NCBI RefSeq assembly: GCF_001653335.1
Contig: NZ_CP015079.1
Location: forward strand, 4,092,001-4,156,000
Source: Nocardioides dokdonensis FR1436
Lineage (GTDB): Bacteria > Actinomycetota > Actinomycetes > Propionibacteriales > Nocardioidaceae
Length of the DNA stretch: 64,000 nucleotides
Direction of reading: 5' to 3'
The stretch's first letter is position 1, and every line of letters starts with the position of its first letter. Shown here piece by piece: positions 35,054-44,087 of the stretch. Position numbers and translations under genes: made by a program. The notes under the pieces are model-generated. The model worked only from the letters and a program-made list of their open reading frames with translations. It was not told the DNA's origin and did not search any database.

Positions 35054-35761
35054 CTAAGCTCCGAGGTAGGCCTCACGGAGGTTGACGTTGCGGATCTGCT
35101 CCCCCACGGCGGTGTGGAGCACGGTGCCCTTCTCCATGATCAGGGCGCGGTCGGCGAAGGGCAGGGCCCCCGCGTTCTGCTCGACCATGAGGACGGTGGT
35201 GCCCCCGTCGCGGATGCGCGAGGTGACCTCCCAGACGGTCCGGGCCAGGGCCGGGCTGAGTCCCAGCGACGCCTCGTCGATGAGCAGCAGCCGCGGACGC
35301 GACATCAGGGCCCGCCCCACGGCCAGCATCTGCTGCTCGCCGCCCGAGAGGGTGCCGGCCAGCTGGTCCTGGCGCTCGACGAGCCGGGGGAAGTAGTCGA
35401 AGACCAGGTCGTGCTGCTCGCGCACGGCGCGGGGGCTGCGCCGCCGGCTCCAGGCGCCCAGCCGCAGGTTCTGGCGCACGGTGAGCCGCGGGAAGACCCT
35501 CCGCCCCTCTGGGCACAGCGAGATCCCCTGCTTGACCCGGGCGGAGGGCGAGCGCCGGCCCAGCGACCTGCCGTCCAGGCGCACCTCCCCCGACTGCGGG
35601 CGAAGCAGGCCGGCGATCGTGTTGACGGTGGTCGACTTGCCTGCCCCGTTGAGGCCGAGCAGCACGCACACCTCGCCCTCCTCGACGTCGAAGTCGATCG
35701 CGTGGAGCACCGGGTGCGGGCCGTAGCCCACCACCAGCCCACGCACCTCCAGCAGGCTCAT
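35054..35761 (-). CDS. livF: Branched-chain amino acid-type ABC transporter ATP-binding protein (LivF)
   Basis: 235 residues from ATG 35761, overlapping the livG stop by 4 bases. Walker A is LLGLNGAGKSTTV, the signature is LSGGEQQML and Walker B is LLLIDEASLGLSP, with the H-loop replaced by VEQNAGALPFADRALIMEKG as is normal in LivF. It energises import together with LivG, LivH and LivM. The true substrate of this system is uncertain because the binding protein and extra operon members are atypical. Confidence 0.93.
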   Translation of the reverse strand: MSLLEVRGLVVGYGPHPVLHAIDFDVEEGEVCVLLGLNGAGKSTTVNTIAGLLRPQSGEVRLDGRSLGRRSPSARVKQGISLCPEGRRVFPRLTVRQNLRLGAWSRRRSPRAVREQHDLVFDYFPRLVERQDQLAGTLSGGEQQMLAVGRALMSRPRLLLIDEASLGLSPALARTVWEVTSRIRDGGTTVLMVEQNAGALPFADRALIMEKGTVLHTAVGEQIRNVNLREAYLGA

Positions 35762-36591
35762 CGCTCCCCTCCCACGCGCGGCAGGACCAGCGTCGACTCC
35801 GCGAGCGGCTCGGGCTCGGACTCGGGCTCGGGATCGATGCCCAGGTAGGCCCGGGCGACCTCGGGGTGACGTCGTACGTCGTCGGGCTTGCCCTCGGCCA
35901 GCACCTCGCCGAAGTTCAGGCAGTAGACGTAGTCGGAGACCCGGGTCACCAGCGGGACGTGGTGGTCGATCATCACGATGCTCAGCCCGAACTCCTTGCG
36001 CAGCTCCAGCAGCGTGTCGCCCAGGGCCAGCGCCTCCTCGGGACCCATGCCGGAACCCGGCTCGTCGAGCAGCAGCAGGTCGGGGTCGGTGGCCAGGACA
36101 GCGGCGATCTCCACCTTCTTGAGCACGCCGTAGGGCAGGTCCGCGACCCGTTCGCGGCTCACGTGGCGCAGGTCGAGCAGGTCGAGGATCAGCTGGCTGC
36201 GCTCGGAGAGGCGCCGCTCCTCGGTGAACGTGCTCGGTCCGCCGGCGATGCCCGCCCACGGGTCGTACGAGACCTGCAGGTGCTGGGCCGTGGCCAGGTT
36301 CTCCGCGACGCTGGCGTTCTTGACCAGGCCGACGTTCTGGAAGGTGCGACCGATCCCCAGCGCGGTGCGTCGGTGCACCGCCATCTCGGTGATGTCGGTG
36401 CCGCGGTAGCGCACCCGGCCGGCGGTCGGGGAGTAGAAGCCGGTGATGCAGTTGAACAGGGTGGTCTTGCCGGCCCCGTTCGGTCCGATGATGCCGACGA
36501 TCTCCCACTCCCCCGCCCGCAGGCTCACGTCGTTGAGGGCGGTGATGCCGCCGAAGCGGATCGTCAGGTGGTCGATCTCAAGCACGGACAT
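35758..36591 (-). CDS. livG: Branched-chain amino acid-type ABC transporter ATP-binding protein (LivG)
   Basis: 277 residues from ATG 36591, inside the last 14 bases of livM. Walker A is IIGPNGAGKTTLF, the LivG-typical IGRTFQNVGLVKNASVAEN segment follows, and Walker B is LLLLDEPGSGMGP. The signature helix is degenerate (LPYGVLKKVEIA), which is common in this family. The switch histidine lies in VMIDHHVPLVTRVSDYV. A Glu/Pro-rich tail (DPEPESEPEPLAES) extends beyond the usual end. It pairs with LivF as the second nucleotide-binding subunit. Confidence 0.93.
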   Translation of the reverse strand: MSVLEIDHLTIRFGGITALNDVSLRAGEWEIVGIIGPNGAGKTTLFNCITGFYSPTAGRVRYRGTDITEMAVHRRTALGIGRTFQNVGLVKNASVAENLATAQHLQVSYDPWAGIAGGPSTFTEERRLSERSQLILDLLDLRHVSRERVADLPYGVLKKVEIAAVLATDPDLLLLDEPGSGMGPEEALALGDTLLELRKEFGLSIVMIDHHVPLVTRVSDYVYCLNFGEVLAEGKPDDVRRHPEVARAYLGIDPEPESEPEPLAESTLVLPRVGGER

Positions 36592-37708
36592 CGGTGACCT
36601 CCACGTCGTTGACCCCGCCGGCGTGCCGGTCGAAGCGGTGGCCGGTGAGCCAGAGGCGGATCGGGGCGATCTGCTGCCCGATCCCGCCGGGGTAGAGGGT
36701 GAGGGTCAGGACCAGCAGGATCGGTCCCACGACCAGCGAGACGAACTCCGTGGGCAGGCCCAGCAGCCCCTCGAAGAACCCCTCGAGACCGAACATGCTG
36801 ACCAGCGCGCCCTCCTCGAGGAGCGCGAAGAACACCGCGCCGAGCACCACCCCGACCCGGTTGCGCAGTCCGCCGACCACGGTCATCAGCACGAAGAGCA
36901 GCGCCAGGCGGAAGTCGAAGGAGCTGGGCACGATCACCTCGTCGTGGTGGGCGACCAGGGCACCCGCCACCCCGGCGAAGAGGCCGGAGACGGCGAAGGC
37001 GACCAGGATGTAGGCCCGCACGTTGATGCCGTACGACGCCGCCACCCGCGGGTTCTCGCGCAGCGCCGCCATCGCCCGGCCGGCCTTCGACGACGTCAGC
37101 CGCCAGTCCAGCCACAGCACCACGGCCAGGAAGCCCAGGCACAGGTAGTAGTAGCGGTAGCCGCTGGTGAAGAAGTCCGGTCGCGGGGCCGGCTTGCCGC
37201 CCTCGCCACCGGTCAGCGACGAGAGACCGAAGAGGGTCTCCTGGGCGAAGGAGCCGTAGGCCAGCGTCACCAGGGCGAAGTACAGCCCCGTCAGGCGCAG
37301 CGACACCGCACCCAGGAGCACCGCCTGGACGGCCCCGAAAGCGGCGGCGACCCCGACCGCGAGGAAGAAGCTCAGCTGGAGATCGGTGACGATGTAGGCG
37401 GAGGCGAAGGCGCCCACCCCGACGAAGGCCTGGTGGCCCAGCGAGATCTGCCCGCAGTAGCCGAGCAGCACGTTGAGCGACAGCGCCCCGATCGCGTAGA
37501 TGGCCGCGAGCGAGGCCACGTCGACGTCGGTGACGCCGACCTCGAAGGGCGAGAGCACGTTCGTCGGGATCCCGAGCACGACCCAGGCCAGGACCGCCCA
37601 CACCAGTCCGCGGGCGATCCAGCCCCCGCGGCCGGGACGGAAGTGCGCAGGCTGCCCCTCGGGCTGCTCCCCGGGCACCGCCGGCAGCACGGTCGTCGCG
37701 TCGCTCAT
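36578..37708 (-). CDS. livM: Branched-chain amino acid-type ABC transporter permease (LivM)
   Basis: 376 residues from ATG 37708, overlapping the livH stop (ATGA). A Pro/Gly-rich cytoplasmic N-terminus of about 40 residues precedes about ten membrane segments. LivM hallmarks are ALSLNVLLGYCGQISLGHQAFVGVGAFASAY, RLTGLYFALVTLAYG and the coupling helix region SKAGRAMAALRENPRVAASYGINV. It forms the heteromeric channel with LivH. Confidence 0.92.
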   Translation of the reverse strand: MSDATTVLPAVPGEQPEGQPAHFRPGRGGWIARGLVWAVLAWVVLGIPTNVLSPFEVGVTDVDVASLAAIYAIGALSLNVLLGYCGQISLGHQAFVGVGAFASAYIVTDLQLSFFLAVGVAAAFGAVQAVLLGAVSLRLTGLYFALVTLAYGSFAQETLFGLSSLTGGEGGKPAPRPDFFTSGYRYYYLCLGFLAVVLWLDWRLTSSKAGRAMAALRENPRVAASYGINVRAYILVAFAVSGLFAGVAGALVAHHDEVIVPSSFDFRLALLFVLMTVVGGLRNRVGVVLGAVFFALLEEGALVSMFGLEGFFEGLLGLPTEFVSLVVGPILLVLTLTLYPGGIGQQIAPIRLWLTGHRFDRHAGGVNDVEVTDVRA

Positions 37709-38616
37709 GCCGCAGCCGCCGTCCGGGGCACGAAGATGCCCTGGGGACGCACCATCAGCACCACGAGGAGGAAGCCGAACAGCAGCATCGCCCGGGCCCC
37801 GGGGATCTCGATCATCATCGACAGGGTCCCCATCTGCTCGACCACGCCGACCGTCAGGCCGCCGGCGACGGCGCCGGGCATGCTGCGCATGCCGGCGAGC
37901 ACCGCGGCCATGAATCCCGGCAGCAGCGCACGGCCGGCCCCGAAGCTCAGGAAGCCGGCGGTGAAGGTCAGGTTCGGGCCGGACAGGATGCCGGCGAGCC
38001 CACCGAGCAGGGCGGCCATCGCCCAGGTGAGCATCGAGACGCGGCGCACGCTGATCCCGACGAGCTCGGCCGCGGTCGGTTCCTGCTGGGCCGCCTGGAT
38101 GGTCAGCCCGGCGGGCGAGCGGAAGAACAGCGCCAGCGTGACCGAGGCGACGACCAGCACCCCGAGGGTGATCAGCTGCTGCACGGTCACCGGCGCCCCG
38201 ATCACCGGCACCAGGAAGAACGAGTCCACGATCCGCGGCATCGTCATGATCAGGGTGTCGTTGAACTGCCAGAACTGGATCCCGATCGCCGCCAGCGCCA
38301 CTCCCGCGGTGCCCACCAGCACGGTGACCCGTGAGGCGTTGCGCAGCGGGTGCACGACCAGGCGCTCGGTGAGCAGTCCCATCGCGACAGCGACGCCGAG
38401 GCCGAACGCGATCGCCCAGGTGTAGCTCCAGCCCCACAGCGTCAGGGCGGCGTACGCCGCGAACAGCCCGGTGGTGCCGAACTCCGCCTGGGCGAAGTTG
38501 AAGACCCCGGAGGCGCGGAAGACCAGCACGATCCCCAGCGCCACCAGCGCGTAGACGCAGCCCTGCAGCAGACCGGTGACGATCGCGACGGCGATCTCCT
38601 GCCCGAGCCCGCTCAC
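37705..38616 (-). CDS. livH: Branched-chain amino acid-type ABC transporter permease (LivH)
   Basis: 303 residues from GTG 38616, overlapping the stop of the binding-protein gene (GTGA). About eight membrane segments are present. The LivH signature LLQGCVYALVALGIVLVFRASGVFNFAQAEFG is at the N-terminus, the coupling segment QAAQQEPTAAELVGISVRRVSM lies near the middle, and GFMAAVLAGMRSMPGAVAGGL follows. It is the partner of LivM. Confidence 0.92.
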   Translation of the reverse strand: MSGLGQEIAVAIVTGLLQGCVYALVALGIVLVFRASGVFNFAQAEFGTTGLFAAYAALTLWGWSYTWAIAFGLGVAVAMGLLTERLVVHPLRNASRVTVLVGTAGVALAAIGIQFWQFNDTLIMTMPRIVDSFFLVPVIGAPVTVQQLITLGVLVVASVTLALFFRSPAGLTIQAAQQEPTAAELVGISVRRVSMLTWAMAALLGGLAGILSGPNLTFTAGFLSFGAGRALLPGFMAAVLAGMRSMPGAVAGGLTVGVVEQMGTLSMMIEIPGARAMLLFGFLLVVLMVRPQGIFVPRTAAAA

Positions 38617-40097
38617 GGCCGCTCGTTGCGCCGGACGGTGACGAACTCGTTCTTGTTGCAGTCGGCCCTGAGCAGGTGCATCGCGGTGCCGCCGTAACGG
38701 CTGGAGAAGCTGGTCGGCGGGAAGACGCCCGGATTGAAGTTCTTGACCCGGGCGATGGTGGCCATGAACGACTCGCGGGTCAGGTCCTTGCCGGTCGCCT
38801 TGAGCATCGCGCCGACCATCTGCTCGAGACCGTAGATCGCCGCCCCGATGTCGTCCGGGCTGGCGTTGTTCTTCTGCTGGTAGGCCGAGACGAACGCCTT
38901 GTCCTGGCGCATCACGTCCATGCCCGGCATGGGCGAGTAGAACATCGCGCCGGACACGTTCGGGCAGCCGACCTGCGCGACGATGTTGAGGCCGTTGCTG
39001 AGGCCGGGACCGATGAAGGTCACCGAGCACGCCATCGACTTCAGCACGTTCAGGAACGAGCTCGGGCTGGCGTTCCAGAGCACCACCTTGGCGCCGCTCT
39101 GGCAGATCGACGTGCCGACCGCAGGAGCGTCACTGGTGGTGTTCTTCGGGATCCGCCGGGAGAGCACGAGGTTGCTGCCCGCGACGGCCTTGATCTGGCT
39201 GTCGGAAGCGTTGTAGAAGCTGTCGAGGCTGTCGTTGTCCGCGACGATCACGGCAGCCTTCTGGCCGCCGAACTGCGTCTTGACCAGGCGGGCCAGCAGC
39301 GGGACCTGCTGCTCGTAGGCCAGCGACAGCGCGAAGTAGGTGCCCAGGTTGCTCAACGGGCCGAGCCCGGGTCGGGTCTGGTGCACACCGCCCGAGAGGT
39401 AGGGCACCTTCGCGGCGGCCGCGTACCGGGCGCACGCGTCGATCTGGTCGGCGCCTGCGCCACCGATCAGGAGGAAGACCTCCTCCTGCTCGACCATGGT
39501 CTTGCAGACCGAGCGGGCGCGGTTCGGGTCGAAGCCGTCGTCCTCGAAGAGCACCTCGACCTTGCGACCGTTGATGCCGCCGGCGCGGTTGACGGAGTCG
39601 AAGTAGACGCCGACCGCCCGCTCGAACGACGCTTGCGGGATGGCCGCGGCGCCGGTGACCGGCGCGTGCACGCCGATCTTGATGGTCGAGGACGTCACCC
39701 CGGTGGCGTCGCCGCCGGAGCTGCTGCCCCCATCGGTGCCGCCCGAGCCCTCCGAGCCGCCGCTGCCGTCCTCACCGCCACCGGAGCCCGAGCCGGGGCC
39801 GGAGCCGGAGCCGGAGCCCGAGCCGGAGCCGGAGCCGGAGCCGCCGAGGCCGCCACCGCCCGAGCCGGAGCCACCGAACGCGTCGCCACCACCGGCTCCT
39901 CCGCCGCCACCGAAGTCGTCACCGCCGGTGCCGGGCGCGCCGAAGGCGCCGCCGGCACCCTGCTGGACCTGACCCCCGGCGTAGACGGCGCTGACGCCCG
40001 CCTTCTGCCCGCACCCGGTCGCGGCGAGCGCCAGCACGAGACCGAGGGCGGCCACGTGCCGTCCGGCCATCCGGCCGGTGTTGCGTCGCGTCCTCAT
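38613..40097 (-). CDS. ABC transporter substrate-binding lipoprotein with Gly/Ser linker
   Basis: 494 residues from ATG 40097, overlapping the preceding stop (ATGA). A lipoprotein signal ends LALAATGC (lipidated Cys29). Residues about 40-130 are an extreme Gly/Ser/Asp/Glu linker. The periplasmic-binding fold of the Leu/Ile/Val or amide class follows: IKIGVHAPVTGAAAIPQ, VNRAGGINGRKVEVLFEDDGFDPNRA and KVPYLSGGVHQTRPGL. The linker would let the receptor reach through the cell wall. The ligand cannot be inferred; the binding-site residues differ from classic LivJ, and the operon partners point to an oligomer breakdown product or other wall-side ligand. Confidence 0.88.
   Translation of the reverse strand: MRTRRNTGRMAGRHVAALGLVLALAATGCGQKAGVSAVYAGGQVQQGAGGAFGAPGTGGDDFGGGGGAGGGDAFGGSGSGGGGLGGSGSGSGSGSGSGSGPGSGSGGGEDGSGGSEGSGGTDGGSSSGGDATGVTSSTIKIGVHAPVTGAAAIPQASFERAVGVYFDSVNRAGGINGRKVEVLFEDDGFDPNRARSVCKTMVEQEEVFLLIGGAGADQIDACARYAAAAKVPYLSGGVHQTRPGLGPLSNLGTYFALSLAYEQQVPLLARLVKTQFGGQKAAVIVADNDSLDSFYNASDSQIKAVAGSNLVLSRRIPKNTTSDAPAVGTSICQSGAKVVLWNASPSSFLNVLKSMACSVTFIGPGLSNGLNIVAQVGCPNVSGAMFYSPMPGMDVMRQDKAFVSAYQQKNNASPDDIGAAIYGLEQMVGAMLKATGKDLTRESFMATIARVKNFNPGVFPPTSFSSRYGGTAMHLLRADCNKNEFVTVRRNERP
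39782..39842. repeat. Hexanucleotide tandem repeat encoding the (Gly-Ser)n linker
   Basis: About ten near-perfect GGAGCC/CGAGCC units lie in the binding-protein gene and encode alternating Gly-Ser. Such tracts can change length by slippage while staying in frame. Confidence 0.7.
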
Positions 40098-41281
40098 CGG
40101 ACCACCTTCAGGGCGCCGAGACCGCGGGAGTCGCGCAACCGGTCGAGTGCCCGGCTCACCCCTCGTCGGTTGGCCGCCGGGTCGGGTCGCCCGGCGGGGC
40201 CGAGCGCCAGCATCATCAGGTAGGCCAGGGCGAGCACGAAGGGCAGCAGCACGACCACGCCGCGCGGCAGCCCGGAGTACCAGGCGATGTTCGCGGCGAC
40301 CGGGACCGCGCCGGCCTCGATCGAGCCGTCCGCGCCGTCACCACCGCCGCCCGCGCCGGCGTCGGGAGAGGAGCCGGCCGGGGCGCCCAGGGCGGAGCCG
40401 TCGGTGGAGGTGTCGTCGAAGCCGCCGAGGCCGTCGAGGCCGTCGCCGCCGCCGCCGGAGCCGCCACCGAGCGCACCACCGGACGTGCCGCCGCTGGTGG
40501 ACCCGCCCTCGGTCCCGTCGGTCCCGTCCGTCCCGTCCGTGCCGGCGCCGTCGGTGCCGTCGGTGCCCTCGGGGGCCGTCGTCCGCACGACGAGGCCGAC
40601 CCCGTCGTCCTGGAAGCCGGTGAAGGCCACGTCGAAGGACTCCGGCGCCTCGGCCTTCTCCACCAGGACGATGCCGCGCGAGCCGACGAAGTCGGTGTCC
40701 GTCCATCCGGAGGCCACGGCGGTGAGGTCGAAGCTCCAGCGCCCCTGGTCGTCACGCACGCCCGCAGCCTCGGCGCGGTCGCAGTCGTAGGTGGGGCGGT
40801 TCTTCCACGCAGCCCCCTGGCCGTCGGCCCAGAAGAGCTCGGTCACCGGGCAGGCGACCACGCTGGCCACCTCGCCCCCGAGCGCTGCCGCGGGTGCACC
40901 GGACTCCTGCAGCACCATCTCGAAGCGGTCGATGCTCGAGCCGGGCTCCGCCTCGAGGGCGAACTCCACGGCCGAGACCTTCAGGGCCTCGCCCAGCACG
41001 GCTGCGACCGGCATCGAGCCGGCCGGGGTGGTGGGTGCGGGCGGCTGCGGTGCCGCGACCACGCCGGTGTCCGGCGGCGGCTCGTTGGCGACGTACCACC
41101 ACCCGGACTTCACGACCGAGGCTCCCTGCATCCGGCCCGGCTCCAGGTCGGACCGGGCCGTCCTCTCGTCGCCGGCTCCGGCCCGGCTCGGGTCGGTGGG
41201 CCCGTCCGCCAGGGCGGCGCCGGGCAGGACGGTGATCATCAGGGCGGGCAGGACCGGCAGCACGAGCCGCGACAGGGACAC
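40094..41281 (-). CDS. Secreted, C-terminally anchored beta-sandwich-like protein
   Basis: 395 residues from GTG 41281 (GGAGAAG upstream). A signal peptide ends at about AALADG (residue 26). The ectodomain (about 50-225) contains GWWYVANEPPP, EFALEAEPGSSIDRFEMVLQES, ACPVTELFWADGQGAAWKNRPTYDCD, GRWSFDLTAVASGWTDTDF and SFDVAFTGF. This resembles carbohydrate-binding/DNRLRE-type sandwiches with one likely disulfide. A long Gly/Thr/Asp-rich spacer (about 230-320) leads to one membrane segment (GVVVLLPFVLALAYLMMLALG) and a basic tail. It is the first gene of the transporter operon. The role is probably ligand capture or display at the wall; this is inference. Confidence 0.75.
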   Translation of the reverse strand: MSLSRLVLPVLPALMITVLPGAALADGPTDPSRAGAGDERTARSDLEPGRMQGASVVKSGWWYVANEPPPDTGVVAAPQPPAPTTPAGSMPVAAVLGEALKVSAVEFALEAEPGSSIDRFEMVLQESGAPAAALGGEVASVVACPVTELFWADGQGAAWKNRPTYDCDRAEAAGVRDDQGRWSFDLTAVASGWTDTDFVGSRGIVLVEKAEAPESFDVAFTGFQDDGVGLVVRTTAPEGTDGTDGAGTDGTDGTDGTEGGSTSGGTSGGALGGGSGGGGDGLDGLGGFDDTSTDGSALGAPAGSSPDAGAGGGGDGADGSIEAGAVPVAANIAWYSGLPRGVVVLLPFVLALAYLMMLALGPAGRPDPAANRRGVSRALDRLRDSRGLGALKVVR

Positions 41282-41515
41282 GGTCTTCTCCAGGGGTGGG
41301 GACGGTCGGGGGACCTAGGTGGAAGCAGAACGACCCTTCACCGTGGAAGGTCACGTACGTCACACCGGAACGGCCGACTACGGGCGCCGTGGTCTAGACG
41401 ACGACGCCCTCCGGGGCAGCCCGTGGGCGGGCGCGGGTCCGGACGACCCCTCGGACGTAACCTGCGTCACGGCCCGATCGTTCGCGTGGAGTCACCACCC
41501 CCCGAAAGGACCCCC

Positions 41516-43402
41516 ATGCCTCGGACCTCCCCGCGAGCCCGCACCCGATCTCCACTCCCGCTCGCCCTGGCGGTCGCCCTCGGCCTGGGGGTGGCCGGCG
41601 TGGGCCTCGGCCTCGGCGCATCCCCGGCCGCCGCCCACGAGGAGCGTCCGGCGGTCTTCCCCGACGGCACCTCCGAGGTCCCGCGCTTCCTCGGCTACGA
41701 CAACCCGCGGCGTCGGGTGGTATGTGCCGACGAGAGTCCGCGCGAGGTGCGCCGGATGCGCCCCGGGACGCTCAAGCGCGCGAACAAGCGCCTGCTCCAG
41801 GAGTGTCGCTACTCCTCCATCCAGGCAGCGATCAACAGCATCTCGCGCCGTGGCACCTCGATCTACGTGCTGCCCGGCTCCTACGACGAGACCCGGTGGG
41901 GCAAGGACGACCGCAGCCGCTACTGCTCGCACCTGGCCACCGACTCCGACGACCCGCTGCTGGCCGCTGAGTACATCGGCAGCCTCTCCTCCCCCGACTC
42001 GGGCGCCTCGGCCCCCGCGGACGACGGCACCTCCGACCCGATCGCCCTGTCGTACGCCGACCAGCGGCGCTGCTCGGGCAACCTCAACCTGATCTCGGTC
42101 TTCGGTGACCGCACCCCCGGCGACGACTCGATCGCCTGCGACAGCAAGTTCTGCGGGACCCAGCTGGTCGGGACCGGGGCCGACGCGCACGACGTCCTCG
42201 TGGACAACCGCTTCCGCAAGCTCAACGCGCTGCGCGTCGACCGGGCCGGCGGCTTCTACCTGCGCCGGATGACCTTCGAGCAGGCCGAGTTCAACGCGAT
42301 CTACGTCCTGGAGACCGACGGCTTCGTCATCGACGACATCGTGGCGCGCGCCAACGACGAGTACGGCATCCTCGCCTTCGCCAGCGACCACGGCCTGATC
42401 AAGAACTCCGAGGCCTACTTCAACGGCGACTCGGGCATCTACCCCGGCTCCGGCGCGGACATCAACGCCGACAACGAGAACTTCGAGCCGACCCGCTACG
42501 CCATAGAGATCAAGCGCAACTCCAGCCACGACAACACGCTGGGCTACTCGGGCACGGCCGGCAACTCGATCTACGCCCACCACAACGACTTCTTCAACAA
42601 CGCGACCGGCATCGCCACCGACTCGCTGTTCCCCGGCCACCCGGGCCTGCCCCAGGACCACGCGCGGTGGAGCCGCAACCGGATCTTCTCGAACAACTCC
42701 AACTACTACACCGAGTTCGTCGACACCGGCGTGTGCGCCAAGCCGATGCCCGAGCGCGGGTACGCCGAGGGCACCGTGTGCCCCGTCGTGCCGACCCCCG
42801 TCGGCACCGGCGTGCTGATCGCCGGCGGCAACTTCAACTCCACCGACCACAACTGGATCTACGACAACTGGCGGCACGGCACGATGCAGTTCTGGGTGCC
42901 CGCGGTGCTGCGCGACGAGTTCGACCCCACCAAGCAGCTCGACACGAGCAACCACAACCGCACCTTCGCCAACCACATGGGCACCACCCCCGCCGGTCGG
43001 GTGCTGGAGAACGGCTCGGACCACTGGTGGGACGACCAGGGGCTCGGCAACTGCTGGGAGGACAACGAGTACGCCGACGGCCGGCAGGACGACAACTTCG
43101 TCGTGCCCCCGCTGCCGTGCGACCAGGGCGGGTCCGTGCTGGTGCCGGGACTGACCGTCAAGGACGCCGGCTTCCTCAGCTGCAGCCAGTACGACCGCAA
43201 CGACCCGACCTGGCGCCACCCCCCGCAGTGCAACTGGTTCGACAGCCCGACGCGGCCCGGGTCCGCTCGAGCGGCGGCCGTCACCTCCGGCACCGCCGCG
43301 GGCGACAGCGGTGCTCCCTCGCTGCTGCTCGCGCCGCTCACCGGGCTCGGCCTGCTGCTCCTGGCGCGACGCCGGCCGCGACCGGCCCGCCGCGCGTCGT
43401 GA
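41516..43402 (+). CDS. Secreted right-handed parallel beta-helix protein
   Basis: 628 residues from ATG 41516 (AAAGGA upstream). A signal peptide ends near SPAAAHEE (about 40). The mature part begins with a disulfide-rich start (VVCADESP; ECRYSSIQAAINSI), then pectate-lyase-like coils with beta-helix repeats: VLVDNRFRKLNALRVDRAGGFYLRRMTF, NAIYVLETDGFVIDDIVARAN, YGILAFASDHGLIKNSEAYFN, and later asparagine-rich turns. A C-terminal membrane segment (LLLAPLTGLGLLLLARR) with an arginine-rich tail would retain it at the surface. The fold suggests polysaccharide binding or lysis, but no catalytic set is certain. It is divergent from the transporter operon and overlaps the next gene. Confidence 0.82.
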   Translation: MPRTSPRARTRSPLPLALAVALGLGVAGVGLGLGASPAAAHEERPAVFPDGTSEVPRFLGYDNPRRRVVCADESPREVRRMRPGTLKRANKRLLQECRYSSIQAAINSISRRGTSIYVLPGSYDETRWGKDDRSRYCSHLATDSDDPLLAAEYIGSLSSPDSGASAPADDGTSDPIALSYADQRRCSGNLNLISVFGDRTPGDDSIACDSKFCGTQLVGTGADAHDVLVDNRFRKLNALRVDRAGGFYLRRMTFEQAEFNAIYVLETDGFVIDDIVARANDEYGILAFASDHGLIKNSEAYFNGDSGIYPGSGADINADNENFEPTRYAIEIKRNSSHDNTLGYSGTAGNSIYAHHNDFFNNATGIATDSLFPGHPGLPQDHARWSRNRIFSNNSNYYTEFVDTGVCAKPMPERGYAEGTVCPVVPTPVGTGVLIAGGNFNSTDHNWIYDNWRHGTMQFWVPAVLRDEFDPTKQLDTSNHNRTFANHMGTTPAGRVLENGSDHWWDDQGLGNCWEDNEYADGRQDDNFVVPPLPCDQGGSVLVPGLTVKDAGFLSCSQYDRNDPTWRHPPQCNWFDSPTRPGSARAAAVTSGTAAGDSGAPSLLLAPLTGLGLLLLARRRPRPARRAS

Positions 43403-43977
43403 GCGTCGTACGCCGTCCGCGACGGTGGGGGCGGGTGGGTGCGGCCGCGCTGGTGGTCGCACTGCTGCTCGGCGCCCTCACCGCCGCCGCGGTGGCGCGG
43501 GGCGGACCCCGGCTGAGCACCTCGGGCCCGGTCGACGTCGCCGGGACCGAGGCCACCGGCACCTTCACGGTGGCTGAGCGCACGGTGCGCCAGGTCCGCT
43601 ACGCCGACCAGGGAACGCTGCGCTACACCTTCGTCCTGCACAACGACGGCCGACTGCCCGTCGAGGTCGCCGGCCTCGCCGACGAGCAGCCGTCCTCGCG
43701 CCTCTTCACGCCGGTCGACCTCGTCGCCGCGGACGACGGCGTGACCGTGGTGCCGGGAGGCGGACAGCTTGAGGTGACGCTCTCGCTGCTGATGAGCGGC
43801 TGCGAGACCCTCTCGGCGCGGGCCGGCGCGTTCGTCACCGAGGTGGTCCTGCGCACCCGGACCGCCGGCGCCTTCGCCGACGACGTGTCGGTGCTGCTGC
43901 CCGAGGAGCTGCACACCGGATCGCCGCGCGAGGCCTTCTGCCCGGAGTCGACGGCGTCCTCACGCCCGCCGGGGTGA
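43399..43977 (+). CDS. Membrane-anchored extracellular hypothetical protein
   Basis: 192 residues from GTG 43399, overlapping the beta-helix gene stop by 4 bases (GTGA). A basic N-terminus and one hydrophobic segment (GAAALVVALLLGALTAAAVA) act as signal anchor. The exterior domain looks all-beta with alternating hydrophobic strands (LRYTFVLHNDGRLPVEVAGLADEQP; QLEVTLSLLMSGCETLSARAGAFVTEVVLRTRT) and two cysteines that could pair. It resembles Ig-like accessory domains but no family is recognised. Tight coupling suggests it works with the beta-helix protein at the cell surface. Confidence 0.7.
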   Translation: MSVVRRPRRWGRVGAAALVVALLLGALTAAAVARGGPRLSTSGPVDVAGTEATGTFTVAERTVRQVRYADQGTLRYTFVLHNDGRLPVEVAGLADEQPSSRLFTPVDLVAADDGVTVVPGGGQLEVTLSLLMSGCETLSARAGAFVTEVVLRTRTAGAFADDVSVLLPEELHTGSPREAFCPESTASSRPPG

Positions 43978-43983
43978 TCACGG

Positions 43984-44014
43984 GCCCGTGTCGGGACCCG
44001 GCCGCGACACGGGC
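43984..44014 (+). terminator. Hairpin terminator of the beta-helix operon
   Basis: GCCCGTGTCG and CGACACGGGC form a perfect 10-bp stem with an 11-base loop, 6 bases after the stop. Confidence 0.65.
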
Positions 44015-44074
44015 GACCGCTCGACGTCGCCCATCTCACATACCGATGGTTTGTGGCTGGCCTCTTTATTGACA

Positions 44075-44080
44075 TACGTT
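44075..44080 (+). promoter_or_regulatory. -10 hexamer of a leaderless promoter
   Basis: TACGTT lies 7 bases before ATG 44088, in an unusually AT-rich stretch (CTCTTTATTGACATACG). Confidence 0.45.
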
Positions 44081-44087
44081 CAACGAC

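Noticed and set aside
36443..38425. 660-codon plus-strand frame through livG-livM-livH
   Set aside because: Antisense shadow of three well-defined transporter genes.
39740..39960. Gly/Ser-rich tract considered as a CRISPR-like or satellite array
   Set aside because: It is in frame within the binding-protein gene and encodes a flexible linker.
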